Source: an uncultured Methylococcales bacterium
GTDB lineage: Bacteria; Pseudomonadota; Gammaproteobacteria; Methylococcales; Methylomonadaceae
Length of the DNA: 62,800 bases
NCBI GenBank assembly: GCA_903902705.1
Contig: CAIUVX010000045.1
Coordinates: forward strand, 1-62,800
Direction of reading: 5' to 3'
Shown: positions 32,194 to 41,570 of the stretch, piece by piece
Position numbering within the stretch: position 1 is the stretch's first letter
Layout: every line of letters begins with the position of its first letter
Program-made: the position numbers and the translations under genes
Notes under the pieces: generated by a model
The model's database searches: none
Seen by the model: the letters and a program-made list of their open reading frames with translations, nothing else
Told to the model about the DNA's origin: nothing

Positions 32194-33104
32194 GAGCGGT
32201 GCCTAATGGTTTCTAAATAAGTATCTTGCAAATTGCTGGTGATTTTGGCAAATTCGCAAACAGGTAGATTTTGAGCTAACAGGTTTTTTAATAACTCATG
32301 TTGTTGCAGGCTATCGCCTTGTACCTGTAGCAACACGGTTTGATTGTATTCATTTTTTAATAGTTTTATTTTGTCGATTTGTTGCAAGAGTGTGGCAAGA
32401 TTTTCGACAGGACTTGCCAATACCAGTTTAAAATCTTGTGCGTGGGCGTGGGCTTTAATCGTCACTTGTTCAATAATTTTTCCTTCGCGTAACACTAACA
32501 TATCAGTGCTATAGGCTTCTAATTCTGCGAGGATATGCGAGGACACCAACAAAGTCATGCCCTGTTGTTGTAATTCCAAAAATAATTCCGCAAGTTCATG
32601 ACGCGCTTCTGGGTCTAAACCAGACGCAGGTTCATCCAACAATACGACTCGTGGCGAATGAATAATCGCTTGTGCAATGGCAACACGTTGACGTAAACCA
32701 CGAGATAATGTTCCCGCTAACACATCCAAACGGTCGGTAATATGTAAACCTTTGCTGACTCTAGCAATAGCAGCGGCGCAATCTTCTTCTGCGATACCTT
32801 GAGCGCGTGCTACATAATGCAGACATTGGCGCACCGTTAAACGATCATACAATCCAAAAAAGTCTGATAAATAGCCAATGATACGATGACATTCACGCGG
32901 ATGTTCCAACACATCAATATTATTAATACGAATATCACCGCTGACAGGTTGTTCTAAGGCAGCCATGCAGCGCAACAGCGTAGTTTTACCCGCACCGTTA
33001 GGCCCAACCAATGCGGTGATACTGCCTTGTGGAATATAAAACGACACCTCATCCAACGCCCTGAGGTTAGGGTATTCAAAAATTAAACGATCGACATTAA
33101 TCAT
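32190..33104 (-). CDS. ABC transporter ATP-binding protein
   Basis: A 304-residue nucleotide-binding subunit. The Walker A is GPNGAGKTT, the signature LSRGLRQR is a variant of LSGGQ-type sequences, the Walker B is VVLLDEPASGLD, and the switch His is in VSSHIL. Residues 220-304 form an added C-terminal domain common in ABC-2 exporters. It is co-transcribed with the permease at 30901. Confidence 0.9.
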   Translation of the reverse strand: MINVDRLIFEYPNLRALDEVSFYIPQGSITALVGPNGAGKTTLLRCMAALEQPVSGDIRINNIDVLEHPRECHRIIGYLSDFFGLYDRLTVRQCLHYVARAQGIAEEDCAAAIARVSKGLHITDRLDVLAGTLSRGLRQRVAIAQAIIHSPRVVLLDEPASGLDPEARHELAELFLELQQQGMTLLVSSHILAELEAYSTDMLVLREGKIIEQVTIKAHAHAQDFKLVLASPVENLATLLQQIDKIKLLKNEYNQTVLLQVQGDSLQQHELLKNLLAQNLPVCEFAKITSNLQDTYLETIRHRS

Positions 33105-33200
33105 GGGCTTTGGTTTGGGTAAATGTTAATGAGTTGGACAGCAATTTGAGAGCTGATTTTGTCACACTCTGCTAGAAATGAACAACAGAGATGTTGGTTT

Positions 33201-33235
33201 AATGACTACCAGTCCTTTTAAGGAGTGGCTGTCAT
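33201..33235. repeat. Palindromic repeat family F, copy 2
   Basis: AATGACTACCAGTCCTTTTAAGGAGTGGCTGTCAT is a degenerate hairpin related to 3811-3850 and 38595-38635. It lies in the 238-nt gap before leuC. Confidence 0.6.
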
Positions 33236-33342
33236 GTTGTCGCTATTTTGCACAGCATACCTAGCAATGTACAATAACGGTTTTTACACCGTAACACCGC
33301 CCTACGCTCCATAGAGAGCGAGCAATACACCTTGGAATTATC

Positions 33343-34740
33343 ATGAAAAAAACCATGTACGAAAAAATTTGGGACAGTCACCTTGTCGTCGATGTCGAAG
33401 GTCAAGCCCCATTAATTTATGTTGACCGTCATTTAATGCACGAAGTCACCAGCCCGCAAGCCTTTGAAGGCTTGAAAATCTCAGGTCGTAAAGTCCGAAA
33501 TCCGCACAGCATTTTAGCGACCATGGATCATTGCGTACCGACTAAAAACCGTGATTTACCGATTGCTGACCTTATCGCCAGAAAACAAATCGAAACAATG
33601 GCAGAAAACTGTCTGGAAAACGGCTTGAATTTATACGACATGAAAAGCCCCAATAACGGCGTAATTCATGTGGTTGTGCCTGAGCATGGCTTTGTGCATC
33701 CAGGTATGGTGGTGGTTTGTGGCGACAGTCACACCGCTACACATGGCGCGTTTGGTGCATTAGCGTTTGGTATCGGCACATCTGAAGTCGAACACGTTAT
33801 GGCAACCCAAACCTTGCCACAAAAAAAATCCAAAACCATGCTGGTGCAAGTCAACGGTGAATTATCTAAATACAGCACCGCGAAAGACATTGCCCTCGCC
33901 ATTATCGGCAAAATCGGTACCGCTGGCGGTACAGGTCACGTTATCGAATACGCAGGTGATGCGATTAAAGCATTGAGTATGGAAGGACGCATGACGCTAT
34001 GCAATATGGCGATTGAAGCAGGCGCGAGAGCAGGCTTAGTTGCCCCCGATGAAAAAACCTACGAATATTTAAACGGCAAAGAATTCGCGCCAAAAGCTGC
34101 AATGTGGGAACAAGCCTTGGCTTACTGGAAAAGTTTACCCAGTGATGTAGGTGCAGAATTTGATACCGTTATTACTCTGAATGCCGCTGATATTGCGCCA
34201 CAAGTGTCATGGGGAACATCGCCTGAACAAGTCATCGGTGTCAATGCCAACGTACCCGCGCCTGAAAGTTTCGACAACGAAGGCAAACGCAAAGCCTGTG
34301 AATCGGCGTTAGCCTATATGGGCTTAACGCCTAATATGCCGATTACTGACATCAAAATTGATTACGTTTTCATCGGCTCATGCACCAACGGACGTATCGA
34401 AGATTTCCGTAGTGCTGCCGAAGTCGCCAAAGGCACAACAGTGGCTGACGGTGTAACCGCTATCGTTGTTCCTGGTTCTTACCACGTTAAAGAACAAGCC
34501 GAAAAAGAAGGGCTAGACAAAATTTTCATCGAAGCAGGTTGGGAATGGCGTGAACCAGGTTGTTCCATGTGTTTAGCCATGAACGGCGACGAACTCAGCA
34601 AAGGACAACGCTGTGCCTCTACCTCAAACCGTAACTTTGAAGGTCGTCAAGGCAAAGGCGGCAGAACCCATTTAGTATCACCCGCAATGGCAGCCGCTGC
34701 CGCCGCCGCTGGTCATTTTGTTGATATACGCACCCTATAA
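33343..34740 (+). CDS. leuC: 3-isopropylmalate dehydratase large subunit
   Basis: LeuC and LeuD together isomerise 2- to 3-isopropylmalate in leucine synthesis, using a [4Fe-4S] cluster. At 465 residues it has the standard length for the bacterial LeuC subclass. The cluster cysteines are in [10 protein letters not shown] and GCSMCLAMN. The aconitase-type [20 protein letters not shown] motif is also present. leuD follows after 12 nt; leuB and leuA are not in the window. Confidence 0.97.
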   Translation: MKKTMYEKIWDSHLVVDVEGQAPLIYVDRHLMHEVTSPQAFEGLKISGRKVRNPHSILATMDHCVPTKNRDLPIADLIARKQIETMAENCLENGLNLYDMKSPNNGVIHVVVPEHGFVHPGMVVVCGDSHTATHGAFGALAFGIGTSEVEHVMATQTLPQKKSKTMLVQVNGELSKYSTAKDIALAIIGKIGTAGGTGHVIEYAGDAIKALSMEGRMTLCNMAIEAGARAGLVAPDEKTYEYLNGKEFAPKAAMWEQALAYWKSLPSDVGAEFDTVITLNAADIAPQVSWGTSPEQVIGVNANVPAPESFDNEGKRKACESALAYMGLTPNMPITDIKIDYVFIGSCTNGRIEDFRSAAEVAKGTTVADGVTAIVVPGSYHVKEQAEKEGLDKIFIEAGWEWREPGCSMCLAMNGDELSKGQRCASTSNRNFEGRQGKGGRTHLVSPAMAAAAAAAGHFVDIRTL

Positions 34741-34752
34741 GGACTGAATATA

Positions 34753-35364
34753 ATGCAACCTTACACAAAACACGAAAGCATTGCCGCGTTAATGAACCGT
34801 AGCAACGTCGATACCGATCAAATCATTCCGAAACAGTTTCTGAAAAAAGTAGAACGCTCAGGCTTTGGTGTCCACCTGTTCCATGACTGGCGTTATAACG
34901 ATGACGGTAGCGACAACGCCGAATTTGAACTGAACAAACCCGCGTTCAAAGGCGCGAAAATTCTAGTGGCTGGTGATAACTTTGGTTGTGGCTCATCGCG
35001 TGAACACGCGCCGTGGGCAATCGCCGATTATGGTTTCAACACCATCATATCCACCAGCTACGCCGATATTTTCTACAACAACTGTTTCAAAAACGGCATT
35101 CTGGCAATTATCGTCAGCCAAGCCCAACTCGATGCCTTAATGGCAGAAATCGCCGCGAACGAAGGCGTGAAATTCATTGTTGATTTAGAAAATCGCGCTG
35201 TTACTACACCAGCAGGGAATGGCTTCACCTTTGAAATCGACCCATTCCGTCAAGGCAATTTATTAAGCGGTTTAGATGATATTGGCTTGACGCTGAAACA
35301 CGTTGATAAAATTGACGCTTATGAGGTAAAACACAAACAAAGCTATCCTTGGCTTTGGGTTTAG
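34753..35364 (+). CDS. leuD: 3-isopropylmalate dehydratase small subunit
   Basis: This 203-residue swivel-domain subunit contains the hallmark GDNFGCGSSREHAPWA and the N-terminal NVDTDQIIPKQF. It is in an operon with leuC. The usual third gene leuB is replaced downstream by a palindrome and a DUF1353 gene. Confidence 0.97.
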   Translation: MQPYTKHESIAALMNRSNVDTDQIIPKQFLKKVERSGFGVHLFHDWRYNDDGSDNAEFELNKPAFKGAKILVAGDNFGCGSSREHAPWAIADYGFNTIISTSYADIFYNNCFKNGILAIIVSQAQLDALMAEIAANEGVKFIVDLENRAVTTPAGNGFTFEIDPFRQGNLLSGLDDIGLTLKHVDKIDAYEVKHKQSYPWLWV

Positions 35365-35378
35365 GGTATTTCAAATTT

Positions 35379-35412
35379 GTAGGCTGGGATGAGACACGAA
35401 TCCCAGCTTACG
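35379..35412. repeat. Short palindrome after leuD
   Basis: GTAGGCTGGGAT and TCCCAGCTTACGC form a stem of about 10 bp, 15 nt after the leuD stop. It may act as a terminator. It is related to 18907-18938. Confidence 0.6.
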
Positions 35413-35442
35413 CACTAATTAATAATTTGAGAGGTTGTTATT

Positions 35443-35946
35443 ATGAGCAGTTTTACTAATGTTCTTTTGGTAAGTCCTTTAGATGATGGGGAAAATTGGA
35501 TTATCATGCGCGATTTTTCTTATGTCACGAATGGTTATCGTACTAAGAATAAAGATAAATATAGCATAAACGTTCCTCTCGGTTTTATTACTGATTTTGC
35601 CTCTATTCCACGTCCATTGTGGTGGTTATTTCCAAAATGGGGGAAATATGGAAATGCAGCTGTGATTCATGACTGGCTTTATTGGAATCAAAGTATACCA
35701 AGAGAAAAAGCCGATTTAATTTTGTATAAAGCCATGACTACTCTTGATGTAGATAATTTCTCAAAGAGACTGATATATTTAGCAGTTAGGATATGTGGCG
35801 AATCTTCTTGGTCAGAAAACACAAAGCTGAAACAAAAAGGGGTTACAAAATTTATAGATTTAACAAAAATTAAAGCAGGTCAAATACATTATCAAAAACG
35901 TCCAATAAGAACAAGAATACAAAGCTTTTTAAAAAACCATCGTTAG
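35443..35946 (+). CDS. DUF1353 family protein
   Basis: A 167-residue protein. The DUF1353 hallmarks are all present: VPLGFITDFASIPR, then AAVIHDWLYW and REKADLILYKAM. The family occurs in phages and bacteria and has no settled function; the His/Asp pair in HDWLY suggests a hydrolase-like site. There is no signal peptide. The C-terminal 50 residues are basic and look disordered. The AGAGG ribosome site is good. It may be a phage relic, as no related genes are adjacent. Confidence 0.75.
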   Translation: MSSFTNVLLVSPLDDGENWIIMRDFSYVTNGYRTKNKDKYSINVPLGFITDFASIPRPLWWLFPKWGKYGNAAVIHDWLYWNQSIPREKADLILYKAMTTLDVDNFSKRLIYLAVRICGESSWSENTKLKQKGVTKFIDLTKIKAGQIHYQKRPIRTRIQSFLKNHR

Positions 35947-35950
35947 CCCT

Positions 35951-36086
35951 GTAGGTCGGAATAAGCCTGTTTGAGCAAAGGCGAAAACAACTCGTAAGAT
36001 AGGTGAGCGTAGGATGGGTAGAGCGATAGCGAAACCCATCACAACCCGCGTAATTGATGGGTTTCACTACGTTCTACCCATCCTAC
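35951..36086. repeat. Half copy of family B followed by a family C palindrome
   Basis: 35951-35990 matches the left half of the element at 224-343 and then stops. 36009-36086 is a full palindrome with arms GTAGGATGGGTAGA and TCTACCCATCCTAC around GAAACCCATC/GATGGGTTTC. Both are non-coding. Confidence 0.75.
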
Positions 36087-36112
36087 TGCTACCACAAATC
36101 CCTTCCACCCCC

Positions 36113-36325
36113 ATGAAAAAAACCTTACTCCTTATTTTACTCATCCTATTAACAGCCTGTAGCAAATCGCAAAAGGTTTTTGACAAACTCCCCGCTGTCG
36201 ATGCCAATCAACAATTACAACAAAAAGTATTAGCACAAGGTTTGTATTTTGCCAAAATCCACGATGAGCAGTTCTCACTTTGCGTACCAGAAAACTTTAA
36301 GCCATTTTGTTTTAATCAAGAATAG
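36113..36325 (+). CDS. Small lipoprotein
   Basis: A 70-residue protein starting at ATG 36113 with a lipoprotein signal (MKKTLLLILLILLTAC, lipobox LTAC at residues 13-16). The mature 55 residues contain two further Cys close to the C-terminus. The frame upstream to 36014 runs through a palindrome and is not coding. No clear Shine-Dalgarno sequence, and no family recognised. Confidence 0.6.
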   Translation: MKKTLLLILLILLTACSKSQKVFDKLPAVDANQQLQQKVLAQGLYFAKIHDEQFSLCVPENFKPFCFNQE

Positions 36326-36420
36326 CTGTTTTGGCGACGCACCCTGCGGGTGGTTGTAAAAGTCATCACCTATCTAGTCCTGATATAATCGCGGCATTCT
36401 TGTAGAAACCCGTGCAGCAC

Positions 36421-38550
36421 ATGAACACGCCCCTCAATATATTAAAAACCGTATTTGGCTACGACAGTTTTCGTGGTCAACAACAAGCAGCAATTGAACA
36501 CCTTATCTCTGGGCAAGATGCCTTGGTGCTAATGCCTACGGGTGGTGGTAAATCCTTGTGTTATCAAATTCCCGCGCTAGTGCGTGAGGGAGTGGGTATT
36601 GTTATTTCGCCGTTGATTGCCTTGATGCAGGATCAAGTCAGTGCTTTATTGCAATTGGGGGTGAAAGCAGCGTTTCTTAATTCTACGCTGACGATGGAGC
36701 AAGCGCGGGGCATTGAGCAGCAATTACTCAATAATGAATTGGATTTGTTGTACATCGCGCCAGAAAGATTAACCGCACCGCGTACATTAGAGCTATTCAG
36801 CAGAATTAAAGTCGCGTTGTTTGCCATTGATGAAGCCCATTGTGTTTCACAATGGGGGCATGATTTTCGTGCTGATTATTTGCAATTGTCGATATTACAC
36901 GAACGCTTTCCGACTATTCCGCGTATTGCCTTAACGGCTACCGCTGACGAGCGTACTCGCCAAGAAATTATTGTTCGTTTAAAACTGGAACACGCACCGC
37001 TATATTTGAGTGGCTTTGATCGTCCCAATATTCGCTATGCCATCGTGCAGAAACAAAAAAATCCCCGTCAACAATTACTCGCGTTTATGCGCAATCAGCA
37101 TGACGGTGATGCAGGTATCGTTTATTGTTTATCGCGTAAAAAAGTTGAAGAAATCGCGCATTGGTTACAAAGCAAAAACATTAACGCACTGCCCTATCAT
37201 GCGGGTATGAACAGCACTGATCGTCAAAAAAATCAACAAACATTTTTACGGCAAGACAGTGTTGTTATCGTTGCCACTATTGCCTTTGGCATGGGTATCG
37301 ATAAACCCAATGTGCGTTTTGTTGCTCATTTGGATATACCCAAAAGCGTCGAAGCGTATTATCAAGAAACGGGCAGAGCAGGGCGAGATGGTCTTCCTGC
37401 TGATGCGTGGATGGCTTACGGTTTACAAGATGTGGTGACAATGCGGCGAATGCTGGCAGGTTCAGATGCCGATGATGCCCATAAACGCCTAGAACTGCAT
37501 AAGCTAGATGCTATGTTGGCACTGTGTGAACAAGTGCATTGTCGGCGGCAAACACTATTGGGCTATTTTGGTGATCTGCTTGAACAACCGTGCGGCAACT
37601 GCGACACTTGTTTAGAACCCGTACAAACGTGGGATGGTACGGTCGCCGCCCAGCAAGCTCTATCTTGTATTTATCGCACAGGTTCACGTTTTGGTGTGCA
37701 TTATTTGATTGATGTGTTGCAAGGTAAAGAAACCGAGAAGATTTTGAATTTTAATCATCACCAACAATCCACGTTTGGTATTGGTAAAGAGCTAGATGAA
37801 CAACAATGGCATTCGGTGTTTCGGCAATTAGTGGCACGCGGTTTGGTCGCCATTAATTTTGAACATTTTGGTGTGTTGAATTTGATCGAAGCCAGTCGTC
37901 CCATTTTGCGTGGTGAACAGCAATTGATATTGCGCAAAGACAATAAAACAGAAAAACTTAAGCCCAGTAAAACGGCTATGACCCGAAGTCGCAGTAATAA
38001 CAATACTTTATTATGGGACGCACTACGCGCCAAACGCCGTGAAATTGCCGATGATCAACAAGTCCCGCCTTATCAGATTTTTCATGATGCTACTCTGATG
38101 GCAATGATGGAGCAAAAGCCTACCAGTTTAACGCAAATGGCGGAATTATCAGGCATAGGACAACGTAAATTGGACTTATACGGTAAAAAGTTTTTAGCCA
38201 TTATCAGTGATTTTTTCAGTGGGGATGAAGGACTATCAGATACCGCAGCGGAATCAATTCGTTTATTCAGATTAGGGTTTAATATACAGAAAATCGCCGA
38301 ACAAAGAGCTTTAAAAAACTCTACCATTTACGGGCATTTAGCCGAAGCAATTTCCCAAGGCTTGTTAGTATTGGCAGACGTGATTGATTTATCTGAACCA
38401 GAAATAAAGCAAATAGAAGCCAGTATTTTAAATCTACCCGAAGAGCAAAAAAATAGTTTAAAACCCATTTTTGAACAGTTTGAAGGACTGTATAGTTATG
38501 AAATTTTACGCTGTGTGAAAGCGGCGTTGCAGTATCAAATCGACTCCTAA
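36421..38550 (+). CDS. recQ: ATP-dependent DNA helicase RecQ
   Basis: RecQ is a 3'-5' helicase of recombination and replication repair. From ATG 36421 it has 709 residues, a little longer than E. coli RecQ (about 610). The helicase core has PTGGGKSLCYQ, the DEAH-type box FAIDEAHCVSQWGHDFRADY, and QETGRAGRDG. A zinc-binding region (CGNCDTC), a winged helix and an HRDC-like domain (MAELSGIGQRKLDLYG) follow. The extra C-terminal 90 residues look like a small helix-turn-helix segment, as in the RecQ forms that carry an added helical tail. A GTG nine nt upstream is an alternative start. Confidence 0.95.
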   Translation: MNTPLNILKTVFGYDSFRGQQQAAIEHLISGQDALVLMPTGGGKSLCYQIPALVREGVGIVISPLIALMQDQVSALLQLGVKAAFLNSTLTMEQARGIEQQLLNNELDLLYIAPERLTAPRTLELFSRIKVALFAIDEAHCVSQWGHDFRADYLQLSILHERFPTIPRIALTATADERTRQEIIVRLKLEHAPLYLSGFDRPNIRYAIVQKQKNPRQQLLAFMRNQHDGDAGIVYCLSRKKVEEIAHWLQSKNINALPYHAGMNSTDRQKNQQTFLRQDSVVIVATIAFGMGIDKPNVRFVAHLDIPKSVEAYYQETGRAGRDGLPADAWMAYGLQDVVTMRRMLAGSDADDAHKRLELHKLDAMLALCEQVHCRRQTLLGYFGDLLEQPCGNCDTCLEPVQTWDGTVAAQQALSCIYRTGSRFGVHYLIDVLQGKETEKILNFNHHQQSTFGIGKELDEQQWHSVFRQLVARGLVAINFEHFGVLNLIEASRPILRGEQQLILRKDNKTEKLKPSKTAMTRSRSNNNTLLWDALRAKRREIADDQQVPPYQIFHDATLMAMMEQKPTSLTQMAELSGIGQRKLDLYGKKFLAIISDFFSGDEGLSDTAAESIRLFRLGFNIQKIAEQRALKNSTIYGHLAEAISQGLLVLADVIDLSEPEIKQIEASILNLPEEQKNSLKPIFEQFEGLYSYEILRCVKAALQYQIDS

Positions 38551-38594
38551 TATTGTGAGTAACATAGAAATGGTTCGGTAGTGGGTTAAACGAA

Positions 38595-38635
38595 TTAATG
38601 ACTGCCAGTCCTTTAAAGGACTGACAGTCATGCTC
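38595..38635. repeat. Palindromic repeat family F, copy 3
   Basis: TGACTGCCAGTCC-TTTAAA-GGACTGACAGTCA is a near-perfect stem between the convergent recQ and norB genes, so a bidirectional terminator role is likely. Confidence 0.7.
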
Positions 38636-38669
38636 AAAAGGCTAACCACAAGGGATTGCCCCTACGAGA

Positions 38670-40156
38670 CTAATGCTCAACAATCTCCTGCGCTTTACGA
38701 GTTTCGCCTTTGCCGATAGTCAATAAATCCCAAATCAGTAAAATTAAACCAGAAAACGTCATTAAACCAAAAAACCATCGCCACACCATCGCGCTTTGAA
38801 AGGATGGATGATTTTGAGCAGAAAAATAACCGCCCCATGTTGAACCTTCAACCGCACGTTCAATAAACGATTGTTCATAACCTGCGATTAATAACGCAAC
38901 CGTCATACCAACGACACCCACATTCAATAAGCCCAACGCCCATTTCCACCGCCATGCGTTCGCGGTATCGCTATTCATCCATACATCGCCGCGCCAATGT
39001 TGTATTGCCAAATAAAAGAACGCAATATTAATCGTGGCATACGCACCAAAGAATGCCAAATGACCGTGTGATGCTGACCATTGGGTGCCATGTGTAAACA
39101 TATTAATTTGTGGCAAGGTGTGCATAAAGCCCCACACGCCCGCGCCAAAAAAATTGCCAAACGCTTGAGCGATAATCCACGCCACCGCAGGATGATTGCT
39201 GTTTTTAAAGCTGTGACTACCCGCGTCATACATCGCATGAACAACCATGGCGACCAGTGGAATTGGCTCTAAGGCAGAGAAAAATCCGCCGATAGTCAGC
39301 CAATATTCAGGCGTGCCTATCCAAAAATAATGATGTCCTAAGCCTAAAATACCCGAACCGAACATCAACGCCACTTCGATATACAACCACGTTGTGACGA
39401 TTTGCCGTCTTACGCCTAACAGCTTCATTAATGACCACGCCATAATGACACCGACCAACACTTCCCAAGTGGCTTCTACCCATAAGTGAATTACCCACCA
39501 CCACCAGAATTGTTCATGAGTGATGTTAGTCATGTAGAACATACCCGCGACATACAAACCTGCTAGCGCGACTAAATCCAGTGTTAACACGCCTGCAATG
39601 CCTGACCATTTACCTTTACTAAAGGTCGCAACCACGTTGTAAAAGAAGATCAGCATCACCACGACAATGCCAATGTCTGCCCAGCGCGGAGCTTCAATAT
39701 ATTCGCGTCCTTCGTTAATCAACCACAAGCTGGAATCTTTACCCGCGCCTGTTTGAATCAACAAATACACCAATACCACTATCGTGACCGCGCCTGTCAA
39801 TACCCAAACGCGAGTTTACCCAGTTTTAAACCGACGATTTCCGTGCCGCTTTCATCTTCCAACAGCCAATACACGCAGCCGATAAAACCGTACAACATCC
39901 ACACAATCATGGCGTTGATATGCACCATGCGATTAACGCTGAAATCTAGCCAGTCGTATAAAAAGTTAGGAAAAATAAACTGGGTGGCGGCTATCATGCC
40001 AAATAGTAATTGAGCGAAAAACAAAATCACCGCAACGATAAAATAGTTAACCGACAGTTGTCTCCCTGCACTCAAATTGCTACGATCTAATGCCACCCAC
40101 GTTATAAAATTGGCATAGTTAGCGCGTGAACCTTCACATAATTCTTTTGCGTTCAT
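38670..40156 (-). pseudogene. norB: Nitric oxide reductase subunit B with a one-base frameshift
   Basis: The cytochrome c-dependent NO reductase large subunit is read in two frames. The N-terminal 119 residues (39797-40156) contain the first haem-ligand helix, NRMVHINAMIVWMLYGF. The remaining 376 residues (38670-39800) contain HLWVEATWEVL with the conserved Glu, GLGHHYFWIG and SHGHLAFFGAY. The frames meet at 39801-39810, where the coding strand reads GCGTTTGGGTATTG; one added T (GCGTTTTGGGTATTG) restores ...LAFWVLTGAV and a chain of about 490 residues. All other catalytic residues look intact. It is either a recent mutation or a sequencing error in a T-run. Confidence 0.88.
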
Positions 40157-40158
40157 GC

Positions 40159-40755
40159 TCAGTCCTCCGCGTTAATGGTTTTGAAATTATAAGGAAAGCC
40201 ATTGGTATCAATGCTCGACATCCATTTTAAAAACGCTATCACGCCTTTCGCTTCTTGCTCAGTAATATCTAAATTAGGCATTTTGCGATTGCTACCAAAA
40301 GTGCGGGCATTTTTTTCGGGATCCATTAAAAATTTAATCATCATATCTTCGCGCATTTCCTTGTTAACCCAACCTTTATCCAAATAAGATTTGGTTAAAT
40401 CAGGCGCGTAATAAGCACCGTTACCTAACAAGGTATGGCAATTCATACAGTTTTTTGCTTGGGTGGTTTTTTTGCCTAACATTACCAACTGTTCTGCCTC
40501 GGCTTCGGTATATTCTTTACCGAATAATAATTCAGTTTCACCGATGACAGGCATGGATTTATGTAAGTCTTTTTGATACACATAATCGATTTTTTTGTTA
40601 ATCACGCTGTATGCAGGCACACGTTTACCGCCCGCTTGCGTTTGACTTAATGAATCAAAAGTTAAAACAACTAATATCAAAAATGAGCCTGCCGTGACCC
40701 AAATTGCTGTTTTTTTCCAGAATGACTCCGAAGCCCATAAGGGTGTTCCATTCAT
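40159..40755 (-). CDS. norC: Nitric oxide reductase subunit C (cytochrome c)
   Basis: A 198-residue membrane-anchored cytochrome with an N-terminal transmembrane helix (about 16-35) and a haem site CMNCH at C103-H107. A candidate axial Met is in NRKMPNLDI. The NorC-typical LLFGKEYTEAEAEQL and GAYYAPDLT are present. It feeds electrons to NorB, encoded 2 nt downstream. The start overlaps the stop of the small membrane protein gene by 1 nt. Confidence 0.92.
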   Translation of the reverse strand: MNGTPLWASESFWKKTAIWVTAGSFLILVVLTFDSLSQTQAGGKRVPAYSVINKKIDYVYQKDLHKSMPVIGETELLFGKEYTEAEAEQLVMLGKKTTQAKNCMNCHTLLGNGAYYAPDLTKSYLDKGWVNKEMREDMMIKFLMDPEKNARTFGSNRKMPNLDITEQEAKGVIAFLKWMSSIDTNGFPYNFKTINAED

Positions 40756-41084
40756 TATTTATCTTCCAAAATGTTGGTTGTTGAATCAGAATCGGCATGA
40801 GTTTTTACGCATAAATGCCATATACCTATAGGTGCAAAAAAATAACCGACCACCATCACGCCAGACAGTGTGAGCCAATAACCTGAAAAGTTAGCTGCCT
40901 TAGTGAGTAACACAACGGCAACCAGCAACACGAGATAGGAAAAGTAAGCGGCTATTTTAATGCGGGGGTTTGTATTCACTTTTGACCACGCAAATAATAA
41001 TGCGTAACTCGCGCCAGCCATAATGATTAACGCGGCTGAAAAAAAAGTGATAAAAAAATCTTTTAAAGCGACGGGTTCAATCAT
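40755..41084 (-). CDS. Small membrane protein at the head of the nor operon
   Basis: This 109-residue protein has three hydrophobic helices (about 9-31, 43-62, 66-92) and a short polar tail. It overlaps norC by 1 nt, so it is translated together with the reductase. I do not recognise the family with confidence. An assembly or subunit role in the NO reductase is likely from position. Confidence 0.65.
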   Translation of the reverse strand: MIEPVALKDFFITFFSAALIIMAGASYALLFAWSKVNTNPRIKIAAYFSYLVLLVAVVLLTKAANFSGYWLTLSGVMVVGYFFAPIGIWHLCVKTHADSDSTTNILEDK

Positions 41085-41317
41085 ATTTTTGAAAATACCT
41101 AACGGTTATTAAACCGTATCAAAGAGCAAGTGTGGGGCGATAATACTACACTAGCTTGGAATTATTGATATTTTAACGTTGAGATAGTCAGCAATTCACT
41201 GTCATTCCAGTATCGATGCTGAAATAGGTAGGTTATTAACCTGTAGAGTTGACTTTTGAATGCCTTGATTTTTCTAAGCGGTGAAATGATTAATATAGCT
41301 AACAGTCAATAAAACGA

Positions 41318-41366
41318 TTATAAAACCGTTCGCGCTGAGCTTGTCGAAGCGTGAATGTGGTTCAGT
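41318..41366. repeat. Family A palindrome, single half copy
   Basis: ACCGTTCGCGCTGAGCTTGTCGAA is one arm of the repeat, without the matching CGAACGG arm. It abuts the family B element that starts at 41369. Confidence 0.75.
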
Positions 41367-41368
41367 GC

Positions 41369-41498
41369 GTAGGGCGGAATAAGCCCATCCAAGCGGTAGC
41401 GCAGGGTGGGTGTTTCCGACAAAGCGCGATGATGTGCAGAACGGTTTGTCGGAAACGCCTGTTTTCGCTGTCGCTCAAACAGACTTATTCCGACCTAC
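41369..41498. repeat. Long palindromic repeat, family B copy 2
   Basis: GTAGGGCGGAATAAGCC and its near complement ending CTTATTCCGACCTAC flank inner GTTTCCGACAAA/TTTGTCGGAAAC arms. It is inverted relative to 224-343. With the family A half copy it fills most of the 486-nt gap between the nor operon and the TPR gene; the open frame across it is not a gene. Confidence 0.8.
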
Positions 41499-41570
41499 TT
41501 GCTATGTTTGATGACGTGGAGCAAGCGAGGGTGATGGGTTTTGTTATTACGCTACCCATCATTTTAGCCG

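Noticed and set aside
33234-33315. Leader peptide for leucine attenuation before leuC
   Set aside because: The small frame has only three scattered Leu codons, overlaps a repeat, and no terminator/antiterminator pair was evident.
38670-41084. Cytochrome cbb3-type oxidase subunits
   Set aside because: The small cytochrome has one haem site and a single anchor as in NorC, and the large subunit has the NorB-type HLWVE and GHHYFWIG motifs.
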